Shown piece by piece: positions 22,377 to 31,438 of a DNA stretch of 41,821 nucleotides. Position 1 is the first letter of the stretch; each line of letters starts with the position of its first letter. The DNA lies in contig CAMNSD010000038.1 in NCBI GenBank assembly GCA_946554445.1, positions 1-41,821 of the forward strand, written 5' to 3'. The position numbers and the translations under genes were made by a program. The notes under the pieces are model-generated. The model did not search any database. It saw only the letters and a list, made by a program, of their open reading frames with translations, and was not told the DNA's origin. This DNA comes from an uncultured Lachnospiraceae bacterium (GTDB lineage: Bacteria > Bacillota > Clostridia > Lachnospirales > Lachnospiraceae).

Positions 22377-23885
22377 TCACTTTGTTATATACATCTCTTT
22401 CAGTCTCTGCCTGTCAACTTTCCCGTTCAGGTTCAGGGGCATCTCCTCCACCTGATGCCATCTGTTGGGGATCATGTATTCCGGGATCAGTCCGAGCAGC
22501 CTGGACCGCAGTTCCTGCTCCGTCAGCGCACCTTTATAGACTGCCACGATCAGGGACTTCTCCTTATCATACAGACAGCACCCCGACTCGATCTCCTCCA
22601 GGGACAGCAGCGCCGTCTCGATCTCCCCCAGTTCGATCCTGCGCCCCATATGTTTGATCTGAAGATCCTTCCTGGAAAGGTATACCATCTCTCCATGTTC
22701 GTTCCACTGCGCCAGATCCCCTGTCCGGTAGATGATCTCCGGATATACCCGGTTCAGAGGATTCTGTACGAATACTTCCGCTGTCTTCTCCGGCGCATTG
22801 TAGTATCCGTATGCCAGTCCCGTGCCCCTTACGCAGATCTCACCGATGGCTCCCTCTTCAGTCACCAGGGCATCCTCCTCATCCAGCAGGAACACGTCCA
22901 TGTTCTTACAGGGCAGCCCGATCGGCAGGGTATCCGTATTTTCAAATCTCCGGTCTATCTCATACATCGTGCAGGTGTCCGTGACCTCTGTGGGACCGTA
23001 CAGGTTCACATACCTCGCCTCCGGATATCTCTCCATCCACTTGTTCAGGTACTTGACCGGCATCACTTCCCCGCCGAAAAAGACATCTTTCAAGTCCAGC
23101 GGCGGCGCGCTCTTCAGCGCTCCCAGCGCTGCCGGGAATACCAGGGCCGAAGGCACCCAGTATAGGGCGTTCACTTTATGATCGGACAGATATCCCATCA
23201 GATATCTGGGTACTTTAAAGCACTGCTGCGGGATGATGTGCATGCTGGCCCCGGTCTTCACCGTCACATGGACATCCCATACGGATATGCTGAAATAAAG
23301 GGGCGCCTGGTTTCCCCATACATAGCTCTCATCCAGGCCGAACCGCTGTACCGCCCAGTCGATGAAGTCCGTGAGCGACCTGTGGGATATGATGACACCC
23401 TTGGGGATCCCGGTGGAGCCTGACGTATACAGGACATAGGCCACATCCGTATCTATGATCCGCTCTTCCACTGCTGCGATCTCCCTGGCTGGGATTGGAT
23501 CCCGCATACAGTCTTCATATCTGAGTATGATGCTGCCGCCGGTACACAGGCCCTTCACCCGTTCAAGATACTTCTCGGTGGTGAGGATCGCCGCCGGCTG
23601 GAATGACGTCAGTATCTTATCCATGCGCTGGTCCGGCATCTCCACATCGATCACGGTATAGAAGTTCCCGCTGTAGGCCGCCCCGTAAAGAGCACTGATG
23701 CAGGACACGCTCTTGTCCATAAATATGGCCACCGGTCTCTTGGTGATCTTCCGCTCGATGAGCGCCCCTGCGATATGGTACGCCTCCTGCTGCAGTCCAT
23801 AAAAAGTCAGACTCCTGGTCTCGTCCGAAAAGGCTGTCTTGTCCTTGTGGGTGACAGCCGATCTATTCAAGTAATCTGTGATCAT
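22377..23885 (-). CDS. AMP-forming ligase for a carrier protein (DltA/NRPS A-domain type)
   Basis: A 502-aa adenylation enzyme with all core motifs: A3 YTSGSTGIPKG (about 153-163), A5 NLYGPTEVT, A7 YRTGDL, A8 GRRIELGEIE, and A10 NGKVDR with the catalytic lysine near the C-terminus. It is about the length of DltA. At the position where amino-acid-activating domains have Asp (FDxS, Asp235 in GrsA), this enzyme has FSIS (F198-S199-I200-S201). Lack of that Asp suggests a substrate without a free alpha-amino group, such as a hydroxy, keto, beta-amino or aryl acid. With the carrier protein three genes downstream it should form an acyl-carrier thioester. The ribosome binding site is not obvious (AAGGAG 14 nt upstream). 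Confidence 0.88.
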   Translation of the reverse strand: MITDYLNRSAVTHKDKTAFSDETRSLTFYGLQQEAYHIAGALIERKITKRPVAIFMDKSVSCISALYGAAYSGNFYTVIDVEMPDQRMDKILTSFQPAAILTTEKYLERVKGLCTGGSIILRYEDCMRDPIPAREIAAVEERIIDTDVAYVLYTSGSTGIPKGVIISHRSLTDFIDWAVQRFGLDESYVWGNQAPLYFSISVWDVHVTVKTGASMHIIPQQCFKVPRYLMGYLSDHKVNALYWVPSALVFPAALGALKSAPPLDLKDVFFGGEVMPVKYLNKWMERYPEARYVNLYGPTEVTDTCTMYEIDRRFENTDTLPIGLPCKNMDVFLLDEEDALVTEEGAIGEICVRGTGLAYGYYNAPEKTAEVFVQNPLNRVYPEIIYRTGDLAQWNEHGEMVYLSRKDLQIKHMGRRIELGEIETALLSLEEIESGCCLYDKEKSLIVAVYKGALTEQELRSRLLGLIPEYMIPNRWHQVEEMPLNLNGKVDRQRLKEMYITK

Positions 23886-23991
23886 CCTGATCCCTCGCTC
23901 CTTTCGTTCTGCTCAGGCACAGACGACAGCGGGATGCTCTATCTTTCAGCCTGTCCCTGCCTGACATCTTTATTCTCCTCATGTGATATCA

Positions 23992-25683
23992 CTATAGTTC
24001 CTCTACCGTTATCCCAAACCGTGGCAGGACTTCCATGCAGGTATCCATATATCTGCGTTCCACCGGATCCTCCAGTTCGCCCATGATGAACCGGTGACTG
24101 ATCCCCATGGACTGCCCGAATACTTCGCCGAATAGATCGCAGTCATACTCCATATCTGCATCACATGGTCTCTGTTTCCGGATCCCCCTGGAGATCTTCT
24201 TGGTATACAGATATTTGCCCGCCGGCACTACAGTGACCTTATCTTCCAGGTCCGCCAACGCTTCCCTGGCCGTCTGCAGCCGCTCTTCCAGCGTGTGCTT
24301 TAAGTTGGAATCCTCCGCAAGGAACAGGTACAGCCTGTCCACCCTGCCCAGAGCCGTTTCGACCGCCTGCCTGTGTCTGTCCGTGAACGGATCGGCGAGC
24401 AGTGCCATCGCCCCTTTTATGCCGGCGGTATCTTCTCTTAACAGACCGTTACGTTCCATGTACAGCAGCACCTCGGACATGATCTCGCTGCCCACGTAAT
24501 GATCCTGGATCCGCTCTTTTTCGTCCGACAGGCCTTTTGTCCCCAAAAGTCCATGGGCTTCCAGATCCTGGAAGATCTGTTCTGCCAGGCGCTCATTTAC
24601 CTTGTAGTTACAATGATCCGGACTATCGATTATGTTGTCTTCCAGATCTTCAACGCTCAGGAAGGTGTCCGTCAGGCTGCCCACGTAGGCACATTTTCGT
24701 AAGGTCTCTTCTGTCAGCCATCCCTTCCCGACATAAACGATGGCTATATCCTTTTCACCCAGTCCATCCGTCATCATCCGGGAGAAGAAATTTGTCATGT
24801 TGAACAGTCCCCGGTTGACGACCTGGATTTGTAACGCTGTCCGTGCATTCAACATACTTTGCAGATAGGATTCGATCGTCTGCCCGTCCTTGGTATAGGC
24901 ACCCACGATAGCACATGGTCCATAAAACACGATCCGGCTGTCCGCTCCTGCCGGATTCCCTTCTGTAGATCGCGTGCCGCCTGTACAGTGGTAGAACTCG
25001 CCTTCCATGTCCACGATCTCCGACACCCCTTTTATCATTTCCGTATGGAAGTTGCCAAACTCTTTTTGCAGGCTCGTGACGGCGCCCGGTTCTCCCAGGA
25101 AACGGTCCCACTGGCTCTTCGACAGGCCTTTCCAGTAAGTCTCTTCCTTCTCCCCTCCAGAGCCAGGTTTTCTCCTGTCTGCAAGCTTGCTTAATATGGC
25201 CGCCTCATCTGCATAATATAGGACTACCCTGGCTTTCGTATTGGTAAGGAACCGGTCTAGTTCCTTCCTATGCCACTGTTCTTTCAGGTATCTGGAAACT
25301 ACCAGCGACGCTAGCTGGTCCTGTCTGATCTCACGACGGATCTCTTTTGTTATCACCCCTTCTAACTGGCCGCTGGTATTCACTACCGGAAACTCAAAAA
25401 AAGTCCTGAACCTTTGAAAAAAGGCTGCTGCCTTTTCCTCATCTATCTGGTCGGCATGGGAAAAACGCCGGTTGATCTCCAAAGTCTCTCTGCCGCCGGC
25501 ATAATATCTCTCCAGGTCCCCGATAGACACCACGCCAAGAAGAGTGTTGTTCTCCTCGATATATAGGACCTCCTGTGCGTCATGCACAAAATACCGATAT
25601 GCGATCTGCGCCCTGTCGCTTTCCGGAAAATCAGCGATATCGATCACCGACTGTAGATCTTTTCTTGGGATATACTGATACAT
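23992..25683 (-). CDS. CBS-like / SGNH-like / citrate-lyase-ligase-like fusion
   Basis: A 563-aa protein with three parts. Residues 1-115 resemble a CBS pair (VLYIEENNTLLGVVSIGDLERYY and FFEFPVVNTSGQLEGVIT) and match the N-terminus of the methyltransferase protein at 31439-32365. Residues about 248-380 look SGNH-hydrolase-like: IVFYGPCAIVGAY in block I but with GP where GDS is expected, VNRGLFN, and D356-H357 in DSPDHCNYKVN. Residues about 424-563 align with the CitC (citrate lyase ligase) nucleotidyltransferase domain: LADPFTDRHRQAV in place of NPFTxGH, LYLFLAEDS, VTVVPAGKY, and GISHRFIMGELEDPVERRYMDTCMEVLP. The HxGH glycine is Arg here, so activity may be altered. I start at the ATG at 25681-25683 (AGGAGG upstream). 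It precedes the ligase gene by 106 nt; the gap shows nothing recognisable. Confidence 0.75.
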   Translation of the reverse strand: MYQYIPRKDLQSVIDIADFPESDRAQIAYRYFVHDAQEVLYIEENNTLLGVVSIGDLERYYAGGRETLEINRRFSHADQIDEEKAAAFFQRFRTFFEFPVVNTSGQLEGVITKEIRREIRQDQLASLVVSRYLKEQWHRKELDRFLTNTKARVVLYYADEAAILSKLADRRKPGSGGEKEETYWKGLSKSQWDRFLGEPGAVTSLQKEFGNFHTEMIKGVSEIVDMEGEFYHCTGGTRSTEGNPAGADSRIVFYGPCAIVGAYTKDGQTIESYLQSMLNARTALQIQVVNRGLFNMTNFFSRMMTDGLGEKDIAIVYVGKGWLTEETLRKCAYVGSLTDTFLSVEDLEDNIIDSPDHCNYKVNERLAEQIFQDLEAHGLLGTKGLSDEKERIQDHYVGSEIMSEVLLYMERNGLLREDTAGIKGAMALLADPFTDRHRQAVETALGRVDRLYLFLAEDSNLKHTLEERLQTAREALADLEDKVTVVPAGKYLYTKKISRGIRKQRPCDADMEYDCDLFGEVFGQSMGISHRFIMGELEDPVERRYMDTCMEVLPRFGITVEEL

Positions 25684-25819
25684 AACTCCTCCTGCCTGCA
25701 TAGAGCAGTTCTTCCGCTCATTTCATAAAATCTCCTTTACAATGATCATATCCATCTGCAAGATCTCATCTGCATGTTTGAGAACATTTACAGACGTTCT
25801 TCTGCTTGATCATGAACAG

Positions 25820-27106
25820 CTACAAAATATAAAAATTCTCCTCGATATCACTGCCATCCATATACTGCTTTATCCCCAATTCAGAAAGTCTCTGCACCAT
25901 CTGTCCATACATCCCGCTTCCCCGGATCACTGCCACAATGACCAGTGCCTTCGGATGGTTCTTAACGGCTTCCTCTATCTCCAATATCTGCTTATCTGCC
26001 AAAACGCTTTCAGAAGGAGTCTCCGATACCGCAAAGCAGGCTATCTTATCACGATATCCTTCATTGTACAGACTTCGGAACACAAGATCCCCCTTATTTC
26101 CGGCTCCATAGATGATGATGCTGTCCGAAGCGTCCAAGCTTCTCTTTATCCGATCCTTCGCAGTGATCACCCGGCTGCACATGGCCTCCGGATCCCTCAC
26201 CACTTCGCGGAACCACCGGTCCAGCGCCCCGTTCTCTCTTATATACGCTTTATATCTCCGGTAATCAGATACCAGCTGGCCGCAGAACGCCCTTTTGTGT
26301 TCATCCGCTATCCGGTAAAAGGTCCCCTTTGCCCGGAGCAGGCGGTAACTATAACAATAAGGCAGAAGATCCTCATCGCCTCGCTGTTTTAGCAGCCTTT
26401 CGATGTATTCATACTCCTTTGTCATGGCCATCATCTTTTCCGTACTCCTTACGGAAGCCTCCGGGTTATCCTGCCGATAGTAATAAAATGCCCGGTCGAG
26501 CCACATGGCCCTCTCGGCATACATGCATGTCTGCAGCCAGAACCCGTTATCCTGGTAAGACGCTCCTGGAGTCTCTTGAAACCGGATGTCTTTCCGCTGT
26601 AGGAAATCCCGTCTGTAAATACCGGTCCAGATGTTCATAAAGAAAGAGAAAAATATATTCCGGTCCACGTCCCCCAAGACCTTATTATAGTAAGCGTCGA
26701 GAGACTTCGCGTGTTTGCGGCTCAGATGATCCGCCTCCTCCAGCCAGTAGCAGGCGTCCGCTTTTACCATATCGAGCTGGTACTGCTGTGCCGTATGATA
26801 CAATGTCTCATACATGTTGCCGGCGATACGGTCGTCGCTCTCAACGATACCGATGAATTCCCCCTCGGCCATGGCTATGCCCGCATTCATTGCCGCGCCA
26901 TACCCTGCATTCGCCCGATGCACAACGCTCACCCTCTCATCCTCAGCCGCATAGCTGTCAAGGATCAGCCCACTGCTGTCCGTGGAACCATCATCGACAC
27001 ATATGACTTCGATATCCTTAAGCGTCTGCGCTAAGATACTCTCCAGACACTGCTCTATATATCTTTCCGCATTGTACACCGGCACTATGACTGATACTTT
27101 CCGCAT
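25820..27106 (-). CDS. GT2 glycosyltransferase with C-terminal Rossmann module
   Basis: A 428-aa protein. Residues 1-220 are a GT-A family 2 domain: SVIVPVYNAERYIEQCLESIL, IEVICVDDGSTDSS and the metal motif region GIVESDDRI. A helical linker (220-320) carries a tyrosine-rich piece typical of bacterial capsule GT2 enzymes. Residues about 328-428 are the recurring Rossmann-like module (SIIIYGAGNKGDLVF). The donor is a nucleotide sugar of unknown type. The gene is followed by a 118-nt spacer before the CBS/CitC-like gene and preceded by the glycerophosphotransferase (24 nt). Confidence 0.88.
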   Translation of the reverse strand: MRKVSVIVPVYNAERYIEQCLESILAQTLKDIEVICVDDGSTDSSGLILDSYAAEDERVSVVHRANAGYGAAMNAGIAMAEGEFIGIVESDDRIAGNMYETLYHTAQQYQLDMVKADACYWLEEADHLSRKHAKSLDAYYNKVLGDVDRNIFFSFFMNIWTGIYRRDFLQRKDIRFQETPGASYQDNGFWLQTCMYAERAMWLDRAFYYYRQDNPEASVRSTEKMMAMTKEYEYIERLLKQRGDEDLLPYCYSYRLLRAKGTFYRIADEHKRAFCGQLVSDYRRYKAYIRENGALDRWFREVVRDPEAMCSRVITAKDRIKRSLDASDSIIIYGAGNKGDLVFRSLYNEGYRDKIACFAVSETPSESVLADKQILEIEEAVKNHPKALVIVAVIRGSGMYGQMVQRLSELGIKQYMDGSDIEENFYIL

Positions 27107-27130
27107 CTGTTTCCCCTTCCTTGTCCTCTG

Positions 27131-28627
27131 TCAGCACATCCCCATGATCTGTAAAAATCTTTCACTATTTTTATCATCCTGATACTGATGGATATAGTCC
27201 CTGACTTTTCTCCGCTCCCTGGCATACGGATCCTTCCCATTTCTCACGTCGTCAATGAAATGCATCATGTCCTCACAGGTATACAGCTTTGCTCCCGGCA
27301 TGTATGCAAAAGGATCCTCTACGGTGAATCCGATCGTATAGTCCTCCATATCGTCCACCGTATAGGCGATCGGATGGTCTAAGAGCATGTAATCGAAGGC
27401 CGCGGAAGAATAGTCGGAGATCAGCCCGGCCGTTTCCCTCATGAGGGAGTGAATGGTAAAGTCATAGCGATCCAGCATATCCTGCAGGAGAAAAACGATA
27501 TTTTTGTGATCATCTATCTTATACACGGATAGATCCTGATGTGGATGCGGTTTGATGAGCAATCTCACGCCCGCTTTCCCCAGATACTTGTCCAATCGTT
27601 CCAGTTCTTCCTTGGACTTGATCAACGGAATGCCCAAAGGAGCCGTATGTCTCACATCATTCCTCTTTACATTTTTGGACTGCCGGAGCGTCGGCAGCCA
27701 CAGTATGTATTTTTTATCCGCCTCCCACTGCCCTAAAGTCTGCAGCACATTTTTCTGTTTATACAAAAAGTCCAGCCGCGGGGAACCGCAGATGATCAGC
27801 TTTTCTTTTGCAATACTCTCCTGCTCCGCCGCAAGATCCGCATAGTTTGGCGAAGTGCAGATTGCTCCGTCGGCCTCCTTCGGTATGCATATCTTTCCTT
27901 TTACATTTTTCAGCATAAAGGTGCCATGTTTTAGATACACAGCGATCTGCCCGTCTCTCCTTTTGGGTATCGCCCAGTTTTCATAGAACAGGTAACGGGC
28001 CGTATAATGGTAATACTTGTCCTGCCAGATACCAATCAGATCGGGTATCCTGGCGTAAAGATTTCTATCCATGTATGTGACATGTCTGGTATGGGAAAAG
28101 TTCTTCGGATGATCGCACAGCCAGGCGATCCGATACCTTTTTAACATGCCATGCTCTGACATATACTCATACAACGCCAGTGCATTCTCCCGGTTGTCCC
28201 CTTCTCCCTGGAACATGACAGTATCCCTTAAAGGCTGTTTCGCGATAAAGGCGTCCATCATCTTCTCTGACAGATAATGGTATTCCGGGCATCGGTACAC
28301 CGAATTGTGCTCCAGTTCCTTATACCCGCTCAACTGTTCTACGACCTCGCTGTACTGCTTTATCGTGATCATGATAATGGTCTCCCTGTTTATATGGGTT
28401 CTCATATATTGGACCGAGCGGACTGGCACCTCTCTATCGCCCAGCGTCTTAGTCGTTTCCCACATCTCCTGGTTGTTATCAACAATATAATCGACATATC
28501 TTTCAAGATGATATGCCTGAAATTTCCGGAATACCCATTCCGTTCTTCTCCCAGCACCAAAGATGACCATCCTTCTTTTTTTGAGTCTGCGCATGAGCGT
28601 ATGCGCACTAATCTGCCTTGCTTTCAT
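27131..28627 (-). CDS. CDP-glycerol glycerophosphotransferase-like enzyme with N-terminal Rossmann module
   Basis: A 498-aa protein. Residues about 12-115 are the recurring Rossmann module (RMVIFGAGRRTEWVF...YIVDNNQEMW). Residues about 150-498 match the TagB/TagF-type family: WLPTLRQS, GVRLLIKPHPHQDLS, LISDYSSAAFDYMLLDHPIAYTVDDMEDY, and the end YHQYQDDKNS-type tail (IHQYQDDKNSERFL). Such enzymes add polyol-phosphate units from CDP-alcohols to build teichoic-acid-like chains at the membrane. I start at the ATG at 28625-28627, which overlaps the upstream stop as ATGA and has GGAGGAA; an ATG 14 codons earlier lies inside the upstream gene. Confidence 0.9.
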   Translation of the reverse strand: MKARQISAHTLMRRLKKRRMVIFGAGRRTEWVFRKFQAYHLERYVDYIVDNNQEMWETTKTLGDREVPVRSVQYMRTHINRETIIMITIKQYSEVVEQLSGYKELEHNSVYRCPEYHYLSEKMMDAFIAKQPLRDTVMFQGEGDNRENALALYEYMSEHGMLKRYRIAWLCDHPKNFSHTRHVTYMDRNLYARIPDLIGIWQDKYYHYTARYLFYENWAIPKRRDGQIAVYLKHGTFMLKNVKGKICIPKEADGAICTSPNYADLAAEQESIAKEKLIICGSPRLDFLYKQKNVLQTLGQWEADKKYILWLPTLRQSKNVKRNDVRHTAPLGIPLIKSKEELERLDKYLGKAGVRLLIKPHPHQDLSVYKIDDHKNIVFLLQDMLDRYDFTIHSLMRETAGLISDYSSAAFDYMLLDHPIAYTVDDMEDYTIGFTVEDPFAYMPGAKLYTCEDMMHFIDDVRNGKDPYARERRKVRDYIHQYQDDKNSERFLQIMGMC

Positions 28628-31419
28628 GTTTCCTCCATGCCGCAGGGCGCTCCATACGGTCTTCCCCATATGATAGCGTCTTTTGCTATCCCCATATCAG
28701 CCAGTTCTTCTTTGATCTCTTTATAAACCGTCTGCTTTCCGACTGCCACAAGGATATAGTCATACGCTGTCTCTTTGATATGATCTATGGGATACACAGG
28801 AACCTCTTTGCCCTGGTACTTCTCATGATTCTTGTCTACCCATCCACATAATTCAATGTTGACACAATCTGCCATCTGTTTCTGATAATCACTGCCGACT
28901 TTGCCCGCCCCGTAAAGGATTATCTTCTTTTTTGGCGGAAGGAAGGCGGAGGGATCCAGTCTGTATACATGTGGTTCTTTACATATCGGCTTTCCTGCTG
29001 TGGTCAACGCAAGCTTCGTATCTATAGCATATCTTGCTTCCTGCAGCAGATACTTCCCCAACTGCCGCAACAAATGTTCCCGTTCTTTATGTCCGTCAAA
29101 AATCTGCTTCGCATACTTATAAAAAGCTGTCAATTCTATGAGATAATCCGGATTCTCCAATTCCGTGGTGCTTCCCTCGCGGACACAGTAATGGTAATAC
29201 ATTTCATCCAGAAAGCACACTTTCATGTTACGAAATACCAGCGTGAACAAGACCGCTTTATCTTCCGCATAACGTATATCACGGCTTACGTCATCAATGG
29301 CTTCTTTCAAGATATCCCTGGAATATAATTTTGCAACATTATATGGCAGTATTCCGTAGCGATCTGTATCCTTATAATAAAACAGATCCTTTGCAATCTT
29401 TTCCGTCTCATATACGCCGCTTGGGATGGCATTTCTTCTTTCAATTATTCTGCTTCCTGACTCCATGGATACATTCGTACAGACCAACGAACAGCCGTAT
29501 TCCCTGGCAGCACCCACCATCACCTCCAAAAGTTCCGGTTCGATCCAGTCATCAGAATCAACAAACATGACATACGCTCCCCGGCAAAGCTTAACGCCCT
29601 CTCTCCTTGCCGCCAAGGCTCCTTGATTCGGTTGGTCGATGATCTGTATCCTGGTATCCTGTACCGCATAGCTTTCACACACAGACAAAGAACCGTCTGT
29701 GGAACCGTCATTTACTAAGATGATTTCCATATCTATATATGTCTGGTCTAAAATGCTGTCCAGACATCGCGGCAGAAACTCCTGGGTGTTATAAATTGGT
29801 ACTATTACAGAAACTAATGGAGACATTAATTCGGATATATATTTCGCTGCCCGTTCACTGGCATGCCCGTCCTCATGCACTCCATATTGATCCATAAAAC
29901 AATCTACTGCCTTTTCATAATCTGCCTGCTCAAAAGACTCTATCTTTTTTATCAGTTCGTCATTCGATTCTGCTATCGGGAACGGCAGCGTATCATACTC
30001 TATCAATAGATCATATTCTTTATCAATATATTCTTTTTTATCTGTTGCAAACAGGAACACCGGTTTCTTGACAAATGCCGGTTCAAACATGATGCTGGAA
30101 TAATCAGATATCAAGATGTCGCTTGCAGCTGTCACCTCTTCTCCGTCTCCATATCTGCTCACATCGATAACATATTTCGGCAGTTCTATTTTTTCAGCTT
30201 CTCTCTCATGTCCCGGATGCAGTCGAAGCGCGATATACCACTCCCCGCCAAAATGCCTTTCCACCGCCTCCTTCACCCTGTCGTAATCCAGATCTATCTC
30301 TCTGATCACCTGCTTTGGTTTTTCATCTGCAGGACAGTTCTTGTCATAACGATAGGTTGGAGCATATAACAGCATCTGCCTTCTCAGGTCAAGCCCATAA
30401 TAGGAATAAACCTTTCGTTTCATCTCTTCTTCATGAAACATTGCATCAGAACGAGGCGAACCAGCCTGTATGACTTCCTTATGAAAATCAAATCCACGCC
30501 GGCTTGATTCTGTATCAAAATCGCTCCCCGTGATAATATAATCCATTTTACTGCTGTCCATTCTCCAATAGGCTGTATTACTCTGCGTACCGGCCCTTGC
30601 CTTGGTATCCAGATAAAATTTTTTCAGCGTAACGCTTGCCCAATGCTTTGTCTGTATGTATATCTGTCCGTGACGCTTAACCATATATTGAGGAACCGGC
30701 ATATTATAGATCCAGATTTTTGCAGTCTCCATTTCACATATGTAACGCTTCCAATTACCCAGATAAACTTTGCGTACACCCTGCGGTACTTCCAGCGTCA
30801 TATCGTTTACCGCCCATACAATATCCAGATCCTTTCTGATTCCCAGCAAAGCCTTTGTAATATATTTCCCATGATCCGAATAGGTGCCAAATGAATAAAA
30901 CAACAATTTATTCCACTCTATTTCTTTCTGACAACAAAGTTCTGCATACTCAGCGGGACTGTATATTGCATCATCCGTCTCCATGTAACCTGACTCTATC
31001 CGCTTATTTGCCTCCATCATCAGCAGTACAAAATAATTCTCTATCCCAATACCTTCCAATTCTTCAATGATCTGCTCATAATAATTGGTACTCGTTATCA
31101 GGATCAGGATTTTATCAGGGTGGTAGCGCTTCAATAAATCCATCGAAGAAATTTCCAATCTGCCGTACTCTGCTCCCCACGCCTCTCCTACAAAATCATC
31201 TGCCTGAAATCCCTGCTTCTTTATATCATTATCGATGATGCCATCCAGTTTAACGGTATTATAATTTTTGAAGAAGAACTCCGCGCCAGCGCCGGTCCCA
31301 AACAGGAAAACCTTTTTATCTGCCGCATTTTCCGTAAACGTCTGCCATGTCTGCAGATTCAGATTTTCATTCTCGGAAATATGAAGATTTTTCTCCATTG
31401 CCCGTTGTATCACATCCAT
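28624..31419 (-). CDS. Four-domain transferase: Rossmann / CDP-glycerol-type transferase / GT2 / Rossmann
   Basis: A 931-aa protein with two transferase domains between two copies of the Rossmann module. Residues about 34-135: first module (KVFLFGTGAGAEFFF...GIIDNDIKKQG). About 165-540: TagF-like glycerophosphotransferase (LLYAPTYRYD, ALRLHPGHE, ILISDYSSIMFEPAFVKKPVFLF). About 545-830: GT2 (VSVIVPIYNTQEFLPRCLDSIL, EIILVNDGSTDGS, MFVDSDDWIEPEL). About 831-931: second module (IILYGAGKVGSDYQ...GWVDKNHEKYQG). It could add a polyol phosphate and a sugar in turn. I start at the ATG at 31417-31419, because GGAGGAAG lies upstream; the longer frame to 31506 overlaps the previous gene by 68 nt. It ends in ATGA overlap with the next gene. 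Confidence 0.9.
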   Translation of the reverse strand: MDVIQRAMEKNLHISENENLNLQTWQTFTENAADKKVFLFGTGAGAEFFFKNYNTVKLDGIIDNDIKKQGFQADDFVGEAWGAEYGRLEISSMDLLKRYHPDKILILITSTNYYEQIIEELEGIGIENYFVLLMMEANKRIESGYMETDDAIYSPAEYAELCCQKEIEWNKLLFYSFGTYSDHGKYITKALLGIRKDLDIVWAVNDMTLEVPQGVRKVYLGNWKRYICEMETAKIWIYNMPVPQYMVKRHGQIYIQTKHWASVTLKKFYLDTKARAGTQSNTAYWRMDSSKMDYIITGSDFDTESSRRGFDFHKEVIQAGSPRSDAMFHEEEMKRKVYSYYGLDLRRQMLLYAPTYRYDKNCPADEKPKQVIREIDLDYDRVKEAVERHFGGEWYIALRLHPGHEREAEKIELPKYVIDVSRYGDGEEVTAASDILISDYSSIMFEPAFVKKPVFLFATDKKEYIDKEYDLLIEYDTLPFPIAESNDELIKKIESFEQADYEKAVDCFMDQYGVHEDGHASERAAKYISELMSPLVSVIVPIYNTQEFLPRCLDSILDQTYIDMEIILVNDGSTDGSLSVCESYAVQDTRIQIIDQPNQGALAARREGVKLCRGAYVMFVDSDDWIEPELLEVMVGAAREYGCSLVCTNVSMESGSRIIERRNAIPSGVYETEKIAKDLFYYKDTDRYGILPYNVAKLYSRDILKEAIDDVSRDIRYAEDKAVLFTLVFRNMKVCFLDEMYYHYCVREGSTTELENPDYLIELTAFYKYAKQIFDGHKEREHLLRQLGKYLLQEARYAIDTKLALTTAGKPICKEPHVYRLDPSAFLPPKKKIILYGAGKVGSDYQKQMADCVNIELCGWVDKNHEKYQGKEVPVYPIDHIKETAYDYILVAVGKQTVYKEIKEELADMGIAKDAIIWGRPYGAPCGMEET

Positions 31420-31438
31420 CTTTAAAACTTCCTCCATT

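Noticed and set aside
22455..23165. Plus-strand open frame of 236 codons
   Set aside because: It is antisense to the adenylating ligase, whose motifs are complete.
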